From: Lineus longissimus
Lineage: Eukaryota; Nemertea; Pilidiophora; Heteronemertea; Lineidae
Length of the DNA stretch: 64,000 nt
Direction of reading: 5' to 3'
Assembly (NCBI RefSeq): GCF_910592395.1
Contig: NC_088312.1
Coordinates: forward strand, 15,481,292 to 15,545,291
In this document: positions 9,966 to 20,130 of the stretch, one piece after another
Layout: the number at the start of each line of letters is the position of its first letter
How positions within the stretch are numbered: position 1 is the first letter of the stretch
Position numbers and translations under genes: made by a program
The notes under the pieces: model-generated
The model's input: the letters and a program-made list of their open reading frames with translations, nothing else
Database searches by the model: none
Told to the model about the DNA's origin: nothing

Positions 9966-11640
9966 TTTGTCTTGGTTAGTAAATCTCTTCCATTTCCTGG
10001 CCTTTTTTCGTGCTGCCAATAATGCAGGGATGGGAAAGCTGCCAGAAAACATGGATTCCTTTTTTGTACTCATGAGATTATCCCTTTGGGAGCTTAGCTA
10101 TAAGCTGTGGATAAAGTACATGTGACATTACCTTGTGATAGGATTAGCTACTGCAGACCATGAAATTATATGATATCTCGTTTATTAGTGACTTGTTTTC
10201 AATAAAAAATTTATGGTAGGTACTCCAAGCAAGGATACATCACATGTCATACTGACTTTGATTTGACCTACTATACATGTAGCATGTTTGTTAACCATGA
10301 TGAATTCCTAACCACCAAATATCTAGACGGTGAGCAGAATGGCCCCTGGCCTTTTCATTGTCAGTTTATTTATCCTCTTTTTCAAGACTCCTGATTCTCC
10401 GATTATCCGTCCTGGGCCACAAGATGATTTACAATTCTGATTCCGTCCAATCATGATTAAGGGTGCAGTTGGTGCTGATAAACATTTGAGTGAGAGGTCT
10501 AAGAATTGTGCTAGATTATTGTCTCAGTTTGCGTTTTTCATTTACAGGGCACCTGATTTTTGCTATTGATCATGTAGTTAAGTAGTTTTCAGCATTGAAG
10601 AAGAGCTACTGTGAACTGGAATATACTCTAGATTCACTGATGTATTAAGATCGGTTCTGAATATTCAATTCAAGTGAAATATCATGCTCATACATGGAGA
10701 TGTTTGTTGCGATTCAGCATGTTCAACTTTGGTAGACCATGCATTTGTGTCACCAAGTTGTCCAATGGTCATGACCTCATGTTCTGGCATGGCCTTAGTT
10801 TCGATTTTAAAATAGTTAATCGTCAATCGATATTAGATTGGTGAAATCAGAGTACCGTATTCGTAGCTATTTGTGATTTCGAAAAATGAAAAACCATGTA
10901 AAAAACTATCTTGGTCTTCGAAATATTGCATATCATATCGTCAGGTTGGTAAAAACTATTCACTATTGAATCGCAAGTGGGCGTCTGTTTCTATTTGCGA
11001 ATTGAATATTCGGATGGAATAAAGATAGAAGATGACTGTTTGAAACTAATTGCAGGTTTATTGTTTCGAAAAACAAGCAAAGTGGGAGCAAAGAGTTACA
11101 CATTTCTCAATTTCCATTTGTCTTTATGACATTATATAAGGGGAATCAGGCGCAAATTCAGACAAAAATAATAGGTCAACTCCTTCATACATATGTACTT
11201 GAAAGATATCCAAGCATGTTTTTGTTCGGTATATATTCTGTAATGTCTGGTGATACTAGCTATTAGTGTATAAAGTGTACTTTTTAATATTTATTTTGTG
11301 TATAACATTTGTTTGAAAAGAGAACTTGTTTTGCTGAAAATCTGATTTTTTAAGTTTCTTCTTGTGTGTTTTATGCAAATAAAATATTTTAGAATTTGAC
11401 AGACAATATGACTTTCTTTCATACTTTCACTGGCAGGTACCAACCTATAGCATGTCCATCTCAATTCACAGCATGGGAGACACCACTAACTGGTCTGAAA
11501 CCCAAATTTTTCCATTCAATATGGTTGAAGTTTAGCATTAGAAATCCTTTCTCTGTGTGCGTCAGCACCAAGATGTCAAATAGACCAGCTATAAAGCCCA
11601 CTCTGCATTTTGAATTTAACTTGGAGAGACCAAAGTAGCT
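9966..11640. other. Intergenic region after UBXN11
   Basis: Holds one further partial copy of repeat D (10145-10360, with 'taggtactccaagcaagga' and AATGGCCCCTGGCC) and otherwise AT-rich sequence. No exon or RNA gene seen. The frame at 11396-11638 has no recognisable motif. Confidence 0.5.
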
Positions 11641-11960
11641 TAATATATGCCCAAACCAAACTGGATAAGACTTGACAGAGACAACCTCTTTGATGTTCGA
11701 GTAGGGATGACACTAAACCTGAGACTTGAGAGAGATGTCGTCTGGAATGGGACCTGACAAGAGATCTCCTATTCGCTATGGAATAAGACCTGACAGGGGT
11801 GTTGTATAGGATGACTCCTTGAACATCCTTTAGAGTAGGACCAGATCGAGATGCCCTATAAGATGTCTCACCCAATAGGAGGCCAACGTGTCTCATGGGA
11901 CTTGAAAGAGATGTTGTCTGGAATGGGACCTGACATGAGATCTCCTATTCGCTATGGAAG
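11641..11960 (+). repeat. Decayed satellite leading into the 45-bp array
   Basis: Irregular copies of words such as GACCTGACA, GAGATGTC and GATCTCCTATTCGCTATGGA, clearly related to the ordered array that follows. Spacing is irregular, so these look like older, eroded units at the array edge. Confidence 0.7.
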
Positions 11961-12575
11961 AGGTGTCCTATGTGATGAGATCTCCTGTTGGATGAGGCCT
12001 AACAGAGGTGTCCTATGTGATGAGATCTCCTGTTGGATGAGACCTGACAGAGGTGTCCTATGTGATGAGATCTCCTGTTGGATGAGACCTGACAGAGGTG
12101 TCCTATGTGATGAGATCTCCTGTTGGATGAGACCTGACAGAGGTGTCCTATGTGATGAGATCTCCTGTTGGATGAGACCTGACAGAGGTGTCCTATGTGA
12201 TGAGATCTCCTGTTGGATGAGACCCGACAGAGGTGTCCTATGTGATGAGATCTCCTGTTGGATGAGACCTTGCAGAGATGTCCTATGTGATGAGATCTCC
12301 TGTTGGATGAGACCTGACAGAGGTGTCCTATGTGATGAGACCTCCTGTTGGATGAGACCTGACAGAGATGTCCCATGTGATGAGATCTCCTGTTGGATGA
12401 GACCTGACAGAGGTGTCCTATGTGATGAGATCTCCTGTTGGATGAGACCTGACAGATGTGTCCTATGTGATGAGATCTCCTGTTGGATGAGACCTGACAG
12501 AGGTGTCCTATGTGATGAGATCTCCTGTTGGATGAGACCTGACAAGGGTGTCCTATGTGATGAGATCTCCTGTTG
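11961..12575 (+). repeat. 45-bp tandem array (about 14 copies)
   Basis: The unit is TGTGATGAGATCTCCTGTTG + GATGAGACCTGACAGAGGTGTCCTA. Copies differ at few sites and each carries a BglII-type AGATCT. Because 45 is divisible by 3, long open frames appear on both strands (261 codons plus; part of a 454-codon frame minus). I read these as repeat artefacts. Confidence 0.95.
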
Positions 12576-13205
12576 GATGAGACATTGCAGAGATGTCCAC
12601 TCTGATGAGAACATACTGAGACTTCCTGATGGATGAGACCTTACAGAGATGTCCTCTCTGATGAGAACATACTGAGCCCTCCTGATGGATGAGACCTTAC
12701 AGAGATGTCCTCTCAGATGAGAACATACTGAGACTTCCTGATGGATGAGACCTTGCAGAGATGTCCTCTCTGATGAGAACATACTGAGACTTCCTGATGG
12801 ATGAGACCTTACAGAGATGTCCTCTCTGATGAGAACATACTGAGACTTCCTGATGGATGAGACCTTACAGAGATGTCCTCTCTGATGAGAACATACTGAG
12901 ACTTCCTGATGGATGAGACCTTGCAGAGATGTCCTCTCTGATGAGAACATACTGAGACTTCCTGATGGATGAGACCTTACAGAGATGTCCTCTCTGATGA
13001 GAACATACTGAGACTTCCTGATGGATGAGACCTTGCAGAGATGTCCTCTCTGATGAGAACATACTGAGACTTCCTGATGGATGAGACCTTGCAGAGATGT
13101 CCTCTCTGATGAGAACATACCGAGACCTCCTGATGGATGAGACCTTACAGAGATGTCCTCTCTGATGAGAACATACCGAGACCTCCTGATGGATGAGACC
13201 TTGCA
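12576..13205 (+). repeat. 56-bp tandem array (about 11 copies)
   Basis: The unit is TTACAGAGATGTCCTCTCTG + ATGAGAACATACTGAGACTT + CCTGATGGATGAGACC. It shares the AGAGATGTCC and GGATGAGACC cores with the neighbouring 45-bp unit, so one array derives from the other by a segment replacement. The two arrays abut with no spacer. A TTACAG/TTGCAG variant alternates among copies. Confidence 0.95.
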
Positions 13206-13550
13206 GAGACTCTTTAGGGCAAGACCTGATAGAGATGTTCCATATACGTTGAGACCTGACAAACGTCCATATCCTTTAGATGAAACTTTGCTGAGACATC
13301 CTATTGGATAAAACACGGCAAAGATGTTAAATGTGATGTGACCCGGCAGAAACTACCCATACCCGACCTGACAGAGATGTACCATCCTGAGATACAGGTT
13401 TTTGATACTCTTACCTCGTATACAAAATTTTAAATATCAAGAGGCGGAGTATATTGAAAATCACTGGTTATATCAGGATGGAGATGTACTGGAGAATGAA
13501 GTATTATCTGAAAGAAACATCTGTAGGATGAAACTTCGCAGATATCCTAT
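13206..13550 (+). repeat. Decayed satellite between the 56-bp array and the Maverick element
   Basis: Irregular relatives of the satellite (GACCTGATAGAGATGTTCCA, GACCTGACAGAGATGTACCA). Positions 13304-13380 recur in inverted orientation at 13898-13974 inside the adjacent element. Confidence 0.7.
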
Positions 13551-13897
13551 AGGATAATGCGATCTACGAATATCTACGATTTTGCATTGAAAAAAGGGCC
13601 AAAATCAATGGGGAAAACAGTGTTTTCCCATTATAGTTGCCTTAATTCCAATACAAAACCGAGTAATCTAGCACCATTATCTTATAACTACAACCTGTAC
13701 AGTTTGTATAGTCTGTTAGAAGTAACATAACTGAAAAAGATTAGCTAGAAAGTGTAGAGTGAAATTTAGCGAATTTTTTAATTTATTCTTTACTGATTGA
13801 TGTTGACAGTTTAAATTGCGTTCTGCATCTCTCCATGCGCCTGGCTTTGGTCCGACAGTGGCATTGGGTACGGGAGTGGGTAGGTGATATGCCTAAT

Positions 13898-13974
13898 ACA
13901 TCTCTTTCAGGTCAGGTATGGGTAGTTTCTGCCGGGTCACATCACATTTAACATCTTTGCCGTGTTTTATCCAA
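13898..13974 (-). repeat. Inverted copy of flanking satellite inside the Maverick element
   Basis: This segment is the reverse complement of 13304-13380, with a few differences over 77 bases (shared core ATGGGTAGTTTCTGCCGGGT). It lies between the left TIR and the polymerase-like frame, so host satellite has been captured or duplicated into the element. Confidence 0.85.
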
Positions 13975-14387
13975 TGTGAGGCCCTTATTTGGAACAGGAC
14001 CTGCTGTCACTGGTCTCAATGCATTGTGCAAAATAGCGTCTCCAATCAATCTATTGGGGGTTGCATGTAGATAGCAGCAATAAGTCCCTAAATGCAATCT
14101 TTTTTTCTCAGGCAATCGGTATTGGAATTTTTAAAAACTTTATTATGCTATTGGCAAAGGGTTCTTCTTGACACATATAAAATTTTGTGCAGATTGATTG
14201 GTCCAATGAGTACTTTTTTACCAAAACCTATGCACAACAATGTACATGTAATGTACACATGTTTAAATAGAGGACTCTGGCCTCCAATGGAAAGCACAAT
14301 TTCAAGGAATCAGGCAATCTATGCAGTAACCAACCAGCTTAACTACATTAATACACAGATTGAAGAGAGGTACTTTCAAGGTCTGGC

Positions 14388-14800
14388 TTGTCTCTTAACA
14401 TAATAGAGTCCTGTGACATGACAATATGTTTTTACAAGGGGTGCAAATGTGGTCATGACATTAGATTACCATTTACTACAAAGACGGTAGTAAATATTGA
14501 GGCTCAAGAAGAAGGAAATGATCAGAGGTGTTCATTATGGTGTCTTTTAGCTTCTAGATATTTAAAGGAATTTAAAGATAATAATGGTGGTCATGAACTT
14601 ACTATTGAAATGTTAGAAAAGATGTATGAAAATGATATTAAGATAAAGAACTTTCCTGTATATCCCTAAAATCGAGAGTGATAACAATCTTAAGATCAAT
14701 GTGTTCAAGTTTACTGTTCTTCAGCAACGAATACTTTCAGAATATCCATTTATTAAACGTATTTTAACATTTGATAGTGAGCATGAAACCTGTTAACATT
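14388..14800 (+). pseudogene. Decayed Polinton PolB-upstream frame
   Basis: A frame from 14388 to a stop at 14667-14669 carries CSLWCLLASRY and, 40 residues later, IKNFPVY. After a one-base frame change the similarity resumes with PKIES, NLKINVF. In Polintons the region before the protein-primed B-family polymerase has the same order: a [CK]..W..LA box, then FPV, then a D/N-rich INV[FY] box. The polymerase exonuclease and palm motifs are absent. The match is by pattern memory only and no alignment was run, so a related adintovirus-like origin is possible. The frame at 14092-14403 just upstream was not recognised. Confidence 0.5.
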
Positions 14801-14986
14801 AGCGCAGTAAATTCCAGTTATGTTGCTTCTTACAGACTGTACAGATTGTAGTAATAGGATAATGGTGCTAGATTACTCGGTTTTGTATTGGAATAAGGCA
14901 ACTTTAATGGGAAAACACTTTTTCCCTCTTGATTTTGGCCCTTTTTGCTACGCAAAATCGTAGATATTCGTAGATCGCATTATCCT

Positions 14987-15340
14987 GTTACTTGTCTTAT
15001 ACTTTGTCATGATACCTGACGGGAACCTATAGGATGTTACCTTAGAGAGACGTTCTTTTAGATGAAGCCAGGCAGAATTGTCAAAAATGATGAGACCCGG
15101 CAGATATGTGCTATAATAAAACTCTTTTGGGATGAGACATAGCAGAGATATATGATATAGAATATGACATGTAAGAGTTGTCATACACATTGAAACCTGA
15201 TGTAATCATCCTTAAAACATGAGAACTGACAGAGGAGTCCTCAAGGTTGAAACCTGACGACACCAACCAGAAGGATGAGAGATTTGACAGAGATTCCCAA
15301 TAGGATTTTCCTGTCAGACCGCATCCTTTAATGGGTGTGT
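14987..15340 (+). repeat. Decayed satellite after the Maverick element
   Basis: Scattered words GATGAGACCCGGCAGATATG, GATGAGACATAGCAGAGATA and GAACTGACAGAGGAGTCCTC continue the satellite seen before the insertion. The element therefore lies inside the satellite field. Confidence 0.65.
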
Positions 15341-15643
15341 TGGTCGTATATGTCAGGTTTTAACCAGGACAAGCCGGTCAACGTGCAAAATGTGAGACAT
15401 CGTCATCAGGTCACAGTATAAAGACAAGCCCCAGACAACTCCTGTCAACGTGTCCGAGGTGAGACATCTCCATCAGGTCACAGTATACAGGTAGTCTCCA
15501 GACAACCTCGTCAATGTGCCAAAGGTGAGACATTTCCATCAGGTCGTAGTATAAAGACAAGTCCCCGACAATTTATGTCAACGTGCTAGAGGTGAGACAT
15601 CTTCATCAGGTCAGAGAATAAATACAAGCCCCAAACAAACCCT
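15341..15643 (+). repeat. Tandem repeat of about 66 bp, left part
   Basis: About four and a half units of GTCAACGTGC..AGGTGAGACATC + TCCATCAGGTCACAGTATAAAGACAAGCCCCAGACAA. The array stops at CAAACCCT (15636-15643), where the LINE begins, and resumes at 16623. Confidence 0.85.
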
Positions 15644-16622
15644 TGGAGAGCTCCTAAAAAAGAGCCCTGTCCGATGACATGGCTTTGCAGACGATAAACA
15701 AGTCTATATGGCTCTCCATGCGCTAATAAAGGCTAATATCCAAAGTCAGTGTTCTGTGCTAGAGGAAAGGTTGACTGCAATCCATGAGTGGTTCCACGAC
15801 AATTTCTTTAAGGGAAACCCTGACAAGACAGAAGCATCATTGTTTGGTACGCGTCAGTCGCTTCAGAAATTGGACTTACAGTCCATTAATGTCGCTGGAA
15901 ACGTCATTAAACTGTCACAAGTGCCAATACGAAATCTTGGCGTTCTATTCGACTCTGCCTTGTCTATGGATGGATGCTCACGTCAGGAGTGTTGTTAGTT
16001 CAGCCTCCTTCCACCTCCGCAACATTGGGATCGTGAGAAAGCAGCTCACAAAGGATGCAACAAAACTACTAACCCAAGCCCTGGTTCTAACCAGACTCGA
16101 CTATTGCAATAGTACCCTTGCGGGAATTGCCGAATCGTCACTGGATAGATTCAACTTATCCAGAACCGTGCTGCGCGTATGGTCACCAGGACCAAACCAT
16201 GGGAACATATTACCCCGATCCTGATGCAACTAAACTGGTTGCCAGTTCGGAAACGGATTGAGTTTAAATTGATGGTGTTCGCATTCAAGGCTGTGAACGG
16301 CCTGGCGCCTCTCTACATCTTAACGAACTTATTTGTCCGCACACTACCGCCCGATCACTCCGTTCTGAGGCACAGCATCTTCTTACCGAGCGTCCATTCC
16401 GGCTGGGAACATTCAGGGCAAGGGCATTCTCAGAGCATGCCCCTCGAATGTGGAACTCACTAGGCCATGACCTGAGGAAAGAAACTGACTCCATCACCTT
16501 CCAAAAAAACTTGAAAACTTTCCTCTTCTGCGAGCATTTTGGAGTGTGAGCGCTTTTGAACATTGTATTCAGTGGGAAAGGCGCTATACAAAATATCATT
16601 TCATTCATTTCATTCATTCATT
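15644..16622 (+). mobile_element. 5'-truncated CR1/L2-like LINE with 8-bp target duplication
   Basis: Encodes only the end of ORF2. It starts just before the RT catalytic FADD box (15684-15695), followed by NPDKTEASLFGTRQ, NLGVLFDSALSMD, RLDYCNSTLAG and LNWLPVRKRI. Frameshifts near 15970 and 16180, plus later breaks, make it a pseudogene. The 3' tail is an (ATTC)n/(ATTTC)n-type microsatellite at 16593-16622, as in L2/CR1 clades. CAAACCCT occurs at both edges (15636-15643, 16623-16630), and the surrounding satellite reads through if the LINE and one copy are removed. Confidence 0.88.
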
Positions 16623-16745
16623 CAAACCCTGTCAACGTGCCAGAGGTGTCACATCTCCATCAGGTCACAGTTTGAGACAAGCTCCAGACAACTCCGTCAA
16701 CGTGCCAGAGGTGAGACATCCCCATCAGGTCATAATATAAAGCTG
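16623..16745 (+). repeat. Tandem repeat of about 66 bp, right part
   Basis: Almost two more units (GTCAACGTGCCAGAGGTG..., CATCAGGTCA) in register with those at 15341-15643. They show that the LINE split one array. Confidence 0.85.
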
Positions 16746-17737
16746 ACAGGCTTCTGGGCTGTTCCAATCATCCCCCTACTGCCAGCTATTCAATAGGTAA
16801 TGTTAGTCACCAAACAGGGAGCAATGGCTTGGCTTCTGTGTGAGGTAAGGAGAATTGATAGATCAGATTAAAAATTCCTCATTACCGTTCCGCTGAAGTA
16901 AATTTTCGAAAATAAACTAAGCGTTGCATCAGGATAACACGCGACCAACATCCGCACCAAATTACAAGACGACACAACGGTGACTTCACTCGTGTCCCCC
17001 TTCCAGTATTATTATGATATGTTGTGCAACGGGTTATCATCAGATTACTACATTTAGCGTCCATTCATTTTCTCGGTCATCCGATGGACGCTGATACGCA
17101 TTTTGATGTTTAGTTTATTTCTGCCGAGGCCGCGGATATCCAAAAGCCTTCAATACGTAAAAGGAAGAAGATCAAGAAGAGACACCAGTCCCCATAAATT
17201 TTCCATACGGATCGTACAGACATCGGCACAATAAAACGGTATAATTAATGGCTTAAGCCCGTCCCATGTTGATTTCCTCCTGTTAAAATGAGTGTGTATC
17301 ATTGCCAATTTACGTTCAATTGATAGGTTGGACAAACTTTCTGTCGTAAAATTTGCCATTAGCCATGCTCGCTCCCCGTGTGACCTGCGCTATCCTCCCT
17401 TTGAGTACCAATATCACATTAGGGTGATGATTGTTTGCTAGACTAGACACCCAATATTTTCTTACCTAATTGAGCAGACAAAATCACCAAAGCGGTATAT
17501 CAACCTACTTGGTAGTAACCACAATTTAAAACGGTGCAACAGTCCATATGTTTTGGTGATCAAGTTAAGGTGAAACAGGTGCGGGGAAGACATGGAAATG
17601 TCACCAGACGATGAGGTGAATTAGTCACTAAGTCAGACGTTGCGCTTCTTCGTCAGGAATACCGATGAACCTACTAAACGCCCGTCTTTCCGCAGAAAAG
17701 TCGCCACCTTACAGGTAAGATCATTATTGTGACGGTG
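16746..17737. other. Intergenic, nothing recognised
   Basis: No coding frame with recognisable motifs, no RNA-like structure and no repeat shared with the rest of the window that I could see. Confidence 0.4.
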
Positions 17738-17960
17738 GATGTTATTCCAGTGGCAAAATGGTTAGAACACCGGATTCATAATCAGGAGGTCGCGGGTTCG
17801 AAGGGTCACCGCCGTTCCGTTTTGTGTCCTTGACCAAGGCATTTGATCCCACTTGCTTCTTTCCGCACAGGAGTAAATGGATGGGTAGCTGGCGGTGATG
17901 GCAAATACGAATGTTCGTCCTGAGTGTTATATGTATACACTCCGGACGCAGTTGACCGGC
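17738..17960 (+). repeat. tRNA-derived SINE (family 2)
   Basis: The head GTGGCAAAATGGTTAGAACA gives an A-box-like motif, CAT lies at the anticodon position, and the B-box is GCGGGTTCGAAGGG. The body then has TGTCCTTGACCAAGGCATTT and GGAGTAAATGGATGGGTA. This body type (CCTTGNNCAAGGCA..) is common in SINEs of marine invertebrates and lower deuterostomes. The 3' boundary is uncertain. Confidence 0.7.
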
Positions 17961-19140
17961 CTCGTCCTGTCGCCCGGCGGTAGAGGATGGGCGATAAGGA
18001 TAACGAAATTGACTGCATAGGAGTCTATGTAGGCCTATATAGTTGCAGCTCGGACCTGTAAGCTTGAACCATGAGTGTAAAAGACTCCTGGGGCAGTCCA
18101 CTTTGCATCATATTACTGAGCGACAGGAGAAGGCCGATCCATTGCGACAGGAGTGTGGAATGTATAGGCACGGGCTTTTATCCTAATGCTTGAGAATTAT
18201 TATCTAGTAATTTTATCATTTTGAACTTCTTGTTTCCAACCTACGATGGTCATGACAAAACATGAATAATACTCGACCAATAAATGGCAAGTTAATGTAT
18301 ATGTACATGTCAATGAAATGAAATGTCAAACTACCTAAGGATTTAAAGATCCTAAAGTGGTTGGACATTTCATTTACTCTTGTTGTGTTGGAAAGACGGT
18401 TTTTGCCACGGTCACTTTTAACTATTTGGGGTGTTTGCGCCTAACCCCTACCCCTCCCTTCCAACGACTCCCTCTGCATACGCCTATTCAATCTGCACCA
18501 TGCAGGTTCACTAGTTTTTGGTATACCGTCGTCAATCAACCTGTCAATCACGAGATCGATTATATATCACCCTCTGAATCGAACGCCAGCCCAACCCCGG
18601 CAGCCAAACTACACGACTTTGATCGATGAGAATGCTACCGGTTGGGAGGGTGGTGACCGGGGCATGCTGATTTACCTGCAGTGTGCCTCTGTCTTCAGCA
18701 GGAGGGACACCGACGCACAATCCCAATAGATCGGCATGGGGTGGTGATAGATCTATTCTGAATCCTCTTGACACACAAGGCCACGCGCTCCGAGCTCGCT
18801 AAGTTATCTTGAACGAGCTCTGCCAGCTATTAGGGTGGGGATTGGACTTATTGCCGGGATAGTTTGATAATCCCAAGGCTTTACATTATTCATTCTATAC
18901 TGAGCTCTGTAGCCACGTTTAATCACCAGCTGTTATACGGACCCCTTTCTGTTAGCCAGGCCTTATTGTAGATTTAGGACCCCGTCAGGGTGAGGGGTGG
19001 GCGAAGCCAATGAGGCTTACCCAGGCAGACGCTCGATAGGAATGAGTGTATGATTCTAAAAGGCCTTAGTCACAGTATATCATTGTTTCTAATACAAAAT
19101 ACATTACGCCTCGTTTTGATCGGAGCGGTCTTGGTATCGT
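17961..19140. other. Intergenic, nothing firm
   Basis: A moderately GC-rich stretch without recognised exon or RNA gene. The overlapping frames at 17742-18101 (minus) arise from the SINE. Confidence 0.4.
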
Positions 19141-19170
19141 AACCAATGACCGCCTGGGTAGGTATAAAAT
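19141..19170 (+). promoter_or_regulatory. CCAAT + TATA promoter candidate
   Basis: AACCAATGAC (19141-19150) is followed closely by GGTATAAAAT (19161-19170). A start site near 19195 would be expected. It lies about 900 bases before the signal-peptide exon and could serve that gene through a long 5' UTR. No transcript evidence can be seen. Confidence 0.3.
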
Positions 19171-19395
19171 TCTGAATTTTAGCAGACGAATTATTTTCAC
19201 CAAGAAGCAACGACTCAGCCCCACACAACAATGTCAAGAACACGAGATTTTGAAGTATTCCCCGATATATTGGGATTTGTGAAGTAGGGAGGATACCCGA
19301 GGACTCTTTCGAGGTCGTCAGTCAGGATTCAGAAGAGGTCAAAGACGAGGAAATGGTAGAAATCGAGCTAGCAGACTGGGAATTCCCTTGCTGCG

Positions 19396-19428
19396 TGACG
19401 TCATCTTCACAAGCAACAATATGGCGGA
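19396..19428 (+). promoter_or_regulatory. CRE and YY1-like core promoter motifs
   Basis: A palindromic CRE (TGACGTCA, 19396-19403) is followed by CAACAATATGGCGG, which resembles the YY1 (AANATGGCGGC) initiator element common at TATA-less start sites. From about 19690 the sequence is richer in CpG than the surrounding DNA, as expected for a 5' exon. Confidence 0.35.
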
Positions 19429-19886
19429 GTTCCGGACACCAGGCTGGATCATTCTTTGACGAAAACGGAACATATATACCTTTCAAATCGTATCTAATTT
19501 GTTTAATTTTGAAACCTTTTAGAATAGAAATTAATACCTCGCTGTCAGGATCCGTTACGACATTTTTTTGGATCCGTTATTGCTTTTTTGGATCCGATAC
19601 GATGTGATGACTTGAAATCACATGATGTGAATCGAGTTACGCTATTGGTCAAGAACATTTGGTAGCATAATATTGTAAGATGTCCCTGTAGTCATTGAAT
19701 CGCGAAGTTGCAGCAGGCGGTCTAGGACCCGATTGGATCGCCGTCAATGAGTAGATGGCAGCACTTAAGTATCTATTATAGCCAGTGCGGGAATCCGTTC
19801 GCATGCAGTCGAGCCGCGTTCTGCGAAGAAGCTACTTGTCTAAGCGCTGATAAGCGTCGGATATTATCGATTGTGTCGCGCTGAGC

Positions 19887-19991
19887 ATGGCTAGAGTTTA
19901 CCAGCGACTTATCCTCAGTGAGAACAGAGAGCTAGAAAATGCGAGCCGGTTTAAATGTGGGCAGGAGTGGACACTGCCCCATGCCAAGTGA
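19887..19991 (+). CDS. Possible upstream ORF in the 5' leader
   Basis: A 34-codon ATG-to-TGA frame with 78 bases between its stop and the signal-peptide ATG at 20070. It would lie in the 5' leader if transcription starts near 19.2-19.8 kb. It could dampen translation of the main frame or be chance. No motif is seen. Confidence 0.25.
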   Translation: MARVYQRLILSENRELENASRFKCGQEWTLPHAK

Positions 19992-20069
19992 TACCTTCGA
20001 GGGTTTTGCCTCAGTTTTCTTCTGTATTGGATAAAGTATATATCACGACTGACCGCAGTTTGCAACAGC

Positions 20070-20130
20070 ATGCAGTTATCTATCAATTGGATACTAAGGC
20101 TAGTGTTTATAGTCATGATTCAATGTCAAG
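20070..20130 (+). CDS. First coding exon: signal peptide of an unidentified secreted or membrane protein
   Basis: ATG at 20070 opens 20 codons plus one base and ends at CAAG|GTAAGC, a strong donor. The peptide MQLSINWILRLVFIVMIQCQ has a short N-region with one arginine, a hydrophobic core (ILRLVFIVMI) and a polar C-region, which is typical of a signal peptide. Stop codons upstream and the CpG-richer leader support this ATG. The split codon means the next exon must enter in phase 1. I found no matching exon in the following 43 kb; the open frame at 63646 does not fit by direct splicing at its likely acceptor. The product is therefore unknown. A chance ORF with a chance donor is possible. Confidence 0.5.

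Larger units (their letters stand above)
13551..14986. mobile_element. Polinton/Maverick-like element, internally deleted
   Basis: Terminal inverted repeats of about 175-183 bp (13551-13733 and 14814-14986) start AGGATAATGCGATCTACGAA and end with its complement, CT at the 3' edge. AG...CT ends with TIRs of this size fit Polintons (Mavericks). The interior holds a decayed frame resembling the region N-terminal to the Polinton protein-primed DNA polymerase. A full element is 15-20 kb, and this one is 1.4 kb. I found no 6-bp target duplication: the flanks read TCCTAT and GTTACT. Confidence 0.6.

Noticed and set aside
11952-13316. 454-codon minus-strand frame as a repeat-protein gene
   Set aside because: It coincides exactly with two nucleotide-level tandem arrays. 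No start context, splice sites or signal are seen, and the plus strand is equally open. Kept as a repeat, with a low-interest finding.
19231-19287. Short ATG frame after the TATA motif
   Set aside because: Only 18 codons before a stop, with no clear donor. It may be a leader ORF but cannot be supported.
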